From Acetobacteraceae bacterium (lineage in GTDB: Bacteria > Pseudomonadota > Alphaproteobacteria > Acetobacterales > Acetobacteraceae), in NCBI GenBank assembly GCA_947476855.1, contig CANJSR010000289.1:1-6528 (forward strand): a stretch of DNA of 6,528 nt. Reading direction: 5' to 3'. The translations under genes were made by a program, and so were the position numbers. Each line of letters starts with the position of its first letter. Position 1 is the first letter of the stretch. This document shows positions 5,247 through 6,528 of the stretch, in pieces. The notes below the pieces were generated by a model that ran no database searches, was not told the DNA's origin, and was given only the letters and a program-made list of their open reading frames with translations.

Positions 5247-6038
5247 TCATCCGGGGATACGTCCTGTCAAGCCGTGGAACGTTACAGCCAGACGATCGCC
5301 CAGACCGCGCGGATGATCGACCCGGGGCCAGCGTCGGAGGTCCCGCCGGGCGAGCACGCCCGGCAAAGCGGCGGCGATAGTGGCTCGGCTGAGGACGGGC
5401 CGGGTGAGACTGAAGCCGTGAAGCAGCCGCGCCCCCTCCCGCGCGAGGGTCGCCATGGCCTGTCGCATCGGGGCGGCGGCCAAGTCGGCGATCGCGGCCT
5501 CGGGCGACAGGCCATGTTCGGCCAGCACGTCATGAGGCAACAGGCAGCGGCCCTGTTCGGCCAGGGCGGCCGTCCCCCGCAGCACCCCGGCCACGCCATA
5601 GGCGGCGCCGGACGGACGGAACGCTTCGGGATCGGGCGCGCCCAGCAGACGGGCCGCGGCCACCGCCAGCCCGCCCGGGCCGGCCAGCAGCCAGGCGCGC
5701 CAGGCGTCCAGGGTCGGGATTTCGTCCCCGGCCTCGGTCTCCCGCGCCTCGATGATCGCCAGTAGGTCGGCGGGGATGAACAGCCCCTGGGCGATGGAGT
5801 AGGACAGCGGAGTCGCGACCTCGTGCCGCTTGGGTGTGCCCTCCACCACCTCCCGCCACCATTGCAGGCGGATGAAGGCGAGGGCTGGTTCTGAGGCAAC
5901 TTCCCGGGCGCGGGCGAGTTCGTGATTGAACGCATACAGCGTGAGCAGCGCGCCGCGCCGGTCGGGCGGGGCGAACAGGGCGGTCAGGAACCGGTCCGGG
6001 TCATGACGGCGGACCAGTTCGGTGATGGCATCATTCAT
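5247..6038 (-). CDS. Squalene/phytoene-synthase-fold protein lacking catalytic Asp motifs, NDUFAF6-like
   Basis: A 263-residue soluble, mostly alpha-helical protein. Residues 10-66 (RRHDPDRFLTALFAPPDRR, then YAFNHELARAREVASEP, then IRLQWWREVVEG) and 145-180 (AYGVAGVLRGTAAL, GRCLLPHDVLAEHGL) place it in the squalene/phytoene synthase superfamily. True synthases carry a DDxxD motif in the YAFCRxxDD helix and a second D-rich motif after NxLRD. Here these positions read ARARE (42-46) and LRGTAAL (153-159). Both patterns match the mitochondrial complex I assembly factor NDUFAF6 (AQVRD and LRAT), which is regarded as non-catalytic. A role in assembling respiratory complex I is therefore more likely than carotenoid or hopanoid synthesis. 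The ATG at 6036-6038 has no clear ribosome site, and no GTG or TTG start lies just upstream. Databases would probably label it phytoene synthase. Confidence 0.85.
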   Translation of the reverse strand: MNDAITELVRRHDPDRFLTALFAPPDRRGALLTLYAFNHELARAREVASEPALAFIRLQWWREVVEGTPKRHEVATPLSYSIAQGLFIPADLLAIIEARETEAGDEIPTLDAWRAWLLAGPGGLAVAAARLLGAPDPEAFRPSGAAYGVAGVLRGTAALAEQGRCLLPHDVLAEHGLSPEAAIADLAAAPMRQAMATLAREGARLLHGFSLTRPVLSRATIAAALPGVLARRDLRRWPRVDHPRGLGDRLAVTFHGLTGRIPG

Positions 6039-6075
6039 CAGCGCGAGGTGGCGCGGATCGTCACTTCGTGCAAGC

Positions 6076-6160
6076 TTGACGGTTAGCGGAGCCGGCCATA
6101 GCTACCCCAGGCCTATATGGGGCGGCCGCCGTCGGCGTGACGCACCACAACCTCCGGAGG
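6076..6160 (+). promoter_or_regulatory. Candidate promoter and ribosome site of the superoxide dismutase gene
   Basis: TTGACG at 6076-6081 matches five of six -35 bases. Seventeen bases on, TAGCTA (6099-6104) is a poor -10, so the promoter is tentative. Between it and the gene, CCCCA (6105-6109) can pair with TGGGG (6118-6122), and GGCGGCCGCC (6121-6130) is a palindrome. The ribosome site GGAGG (6156-6160) is strong and 5 bases from the ATG. It forms the right half of the palindrome CCTCCGGAGG. Confidence 0.35.
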
Positions 6161-6165
6161 ATTCC

Positions 6166-6528
6166 ATGGCTTTCGAACTGCCGACCCTCAACTACGCCAA
6201 GACCGCCCTCGGCGCGAAGGGCATGTGCGAGGAAACCCTCGACCTGCATCATGGCAAGCATCACCAGGCCTATGTGACGGCGCTGAATGGCTTCGTCGCC
6301 GCCGACGCGTCGCTCGCCGGCAAGTCGCTGGACGAGATCGTGAAGGCGACCGCCGCCGCGGGTGGCCCGGTGTTCAACAATGCCGGCCAGCATTGGAACC
6401 ACATCATTTTCTGGGAATGCATGAGCCCGACCGGCGGCAAGATCCCGTCGAAGCTGCAAGCCAAGATCGATTCCGACCTGGGCGGGACCGAGAAGTTCAA
6501 GGACGCCTTCAAGGCCGCTGGCGTCAGC
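6166..6528 (+). CDS. sodB: Superoxide dismutase, Fe type, N-terminal 121 residues
   Basis: Converts superoxide to hydrogen peroxide and oxygen. There is no signal peptide, so it is cytoplasmic. The open frame runs from the ATG at 6166 to the window edge without a stop; about 80 residues are missing compared with a usual length near 200. The helical hairpin domain is complete. The first metal ligand is H28 in LHHGKHHQAYV (27-37), and the second is H79 in NNAGQHWNHIIFW (71-83). The other two ligands (Asp and His of DxWEHxxY) would lie beyond the edge. Q75, four residues before H79, matches the active-site Gln69 of E. coli Fe-SOD; Mn enzymes have Gly there and take the Gln from the C-terminal half. 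It is therefore probably iron-dependent, though cambialistic use cannot be excluded. GGAGG 5 bases before the ATG fixes the start. It diverges from the NDUFAF6-like gene across a 127-bp gap. Confidence 0.95.
   Translation, partial: MAFELPTLNYAKTALGAKGMCEETLDLHHGKHHQAYVTALNGFVAADASLAGKSLDEIVKATAAAGGPVFNNAGQHWNHIIFWECMSPTGGKIPSKLQAKIDSDLGGTEKFKDAFKAAGVS

Noticed and set aside
6121..6130. GGCGGCCGCC palindrome before the dismutase gene as a regulator site
   Set aside because: Short G/C-only palindromes are frequent by chance in such DNA, and nothing else ties it to a known regulator.
6061..6512. Minus-strand open frames opposite the superoxide dismutase gene
   Set aside because: The plus strand encodes a clear dismutase with metal-ligand motifs; the opposing frames have no recognisable content.

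Overview
The window is a GC-rich chromosomal segment that looks alphaproteobacterial, most probably from an Acetobacteraceae-like member of the Rhodospirillales. This rests on the codon bias toward G/C in third positions, the style of the iron superoxide dismutase, and the NDUFAF6-like squalene/phytoene-synthase homologue. The lineage is an inference from sequence style, not from a marker gene. No rRNA, tRNA, CRISPR array or insertion sequence is visible.

Left part (1-1438). A minus-strand gene is cut by the left edge and encodes the N-terminus of a Phd/YefM-type antitoxin. Its start region holds a perfect 8-1-8 bp palindrome overlapping a plausible antitoxin promoter. Diverging from it are a DUF3574 lipoprotein and a class I SAM-dependent methyltransferase, 11 bp apart and probably co-transcribed.

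Middle part (1653-2765). This is a decaying extracellular solute-binding protein gene. It has apparently lost internal segments in frame and carries an in-frame TGA 35 codons before its ancestral end. No permease or ATPase gene is next to it. It converges on the minus-strand redox operon, and the two final stop codons lie in one 8-bp palindrome. A perfect 14-bp inverted repeat sits just beyond.

Right-centre (5096 down to 2758, minus strand). Five genes are each joined to the next by a 4-bp ATGA overlap: a 73-aa two-helix protein, a 45-aa one-helix protein, a six-helix ferric-reductase-like protein fused to a C-terminal Rieske [2Fe-2S] domain, a membrane-anchored protein with a conserved-looking Cys/His cluster, and a 70-aa two-helix protein. 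They probably form one membrane redox complex of unknown substrate. This is the most interesting system in the window.

Right end (5247-6528). A minus-strand squalene/phytoene-synthase-fold protein lacks both aspartate-rich catalytic motifs and resembles the complex I assembly factor NDUFAF6. Divergent from it is the start of an iron superoxide dismutase gene, cut by the right edge. The right half therefore has a loose respiratory and oxidative-stress theme.
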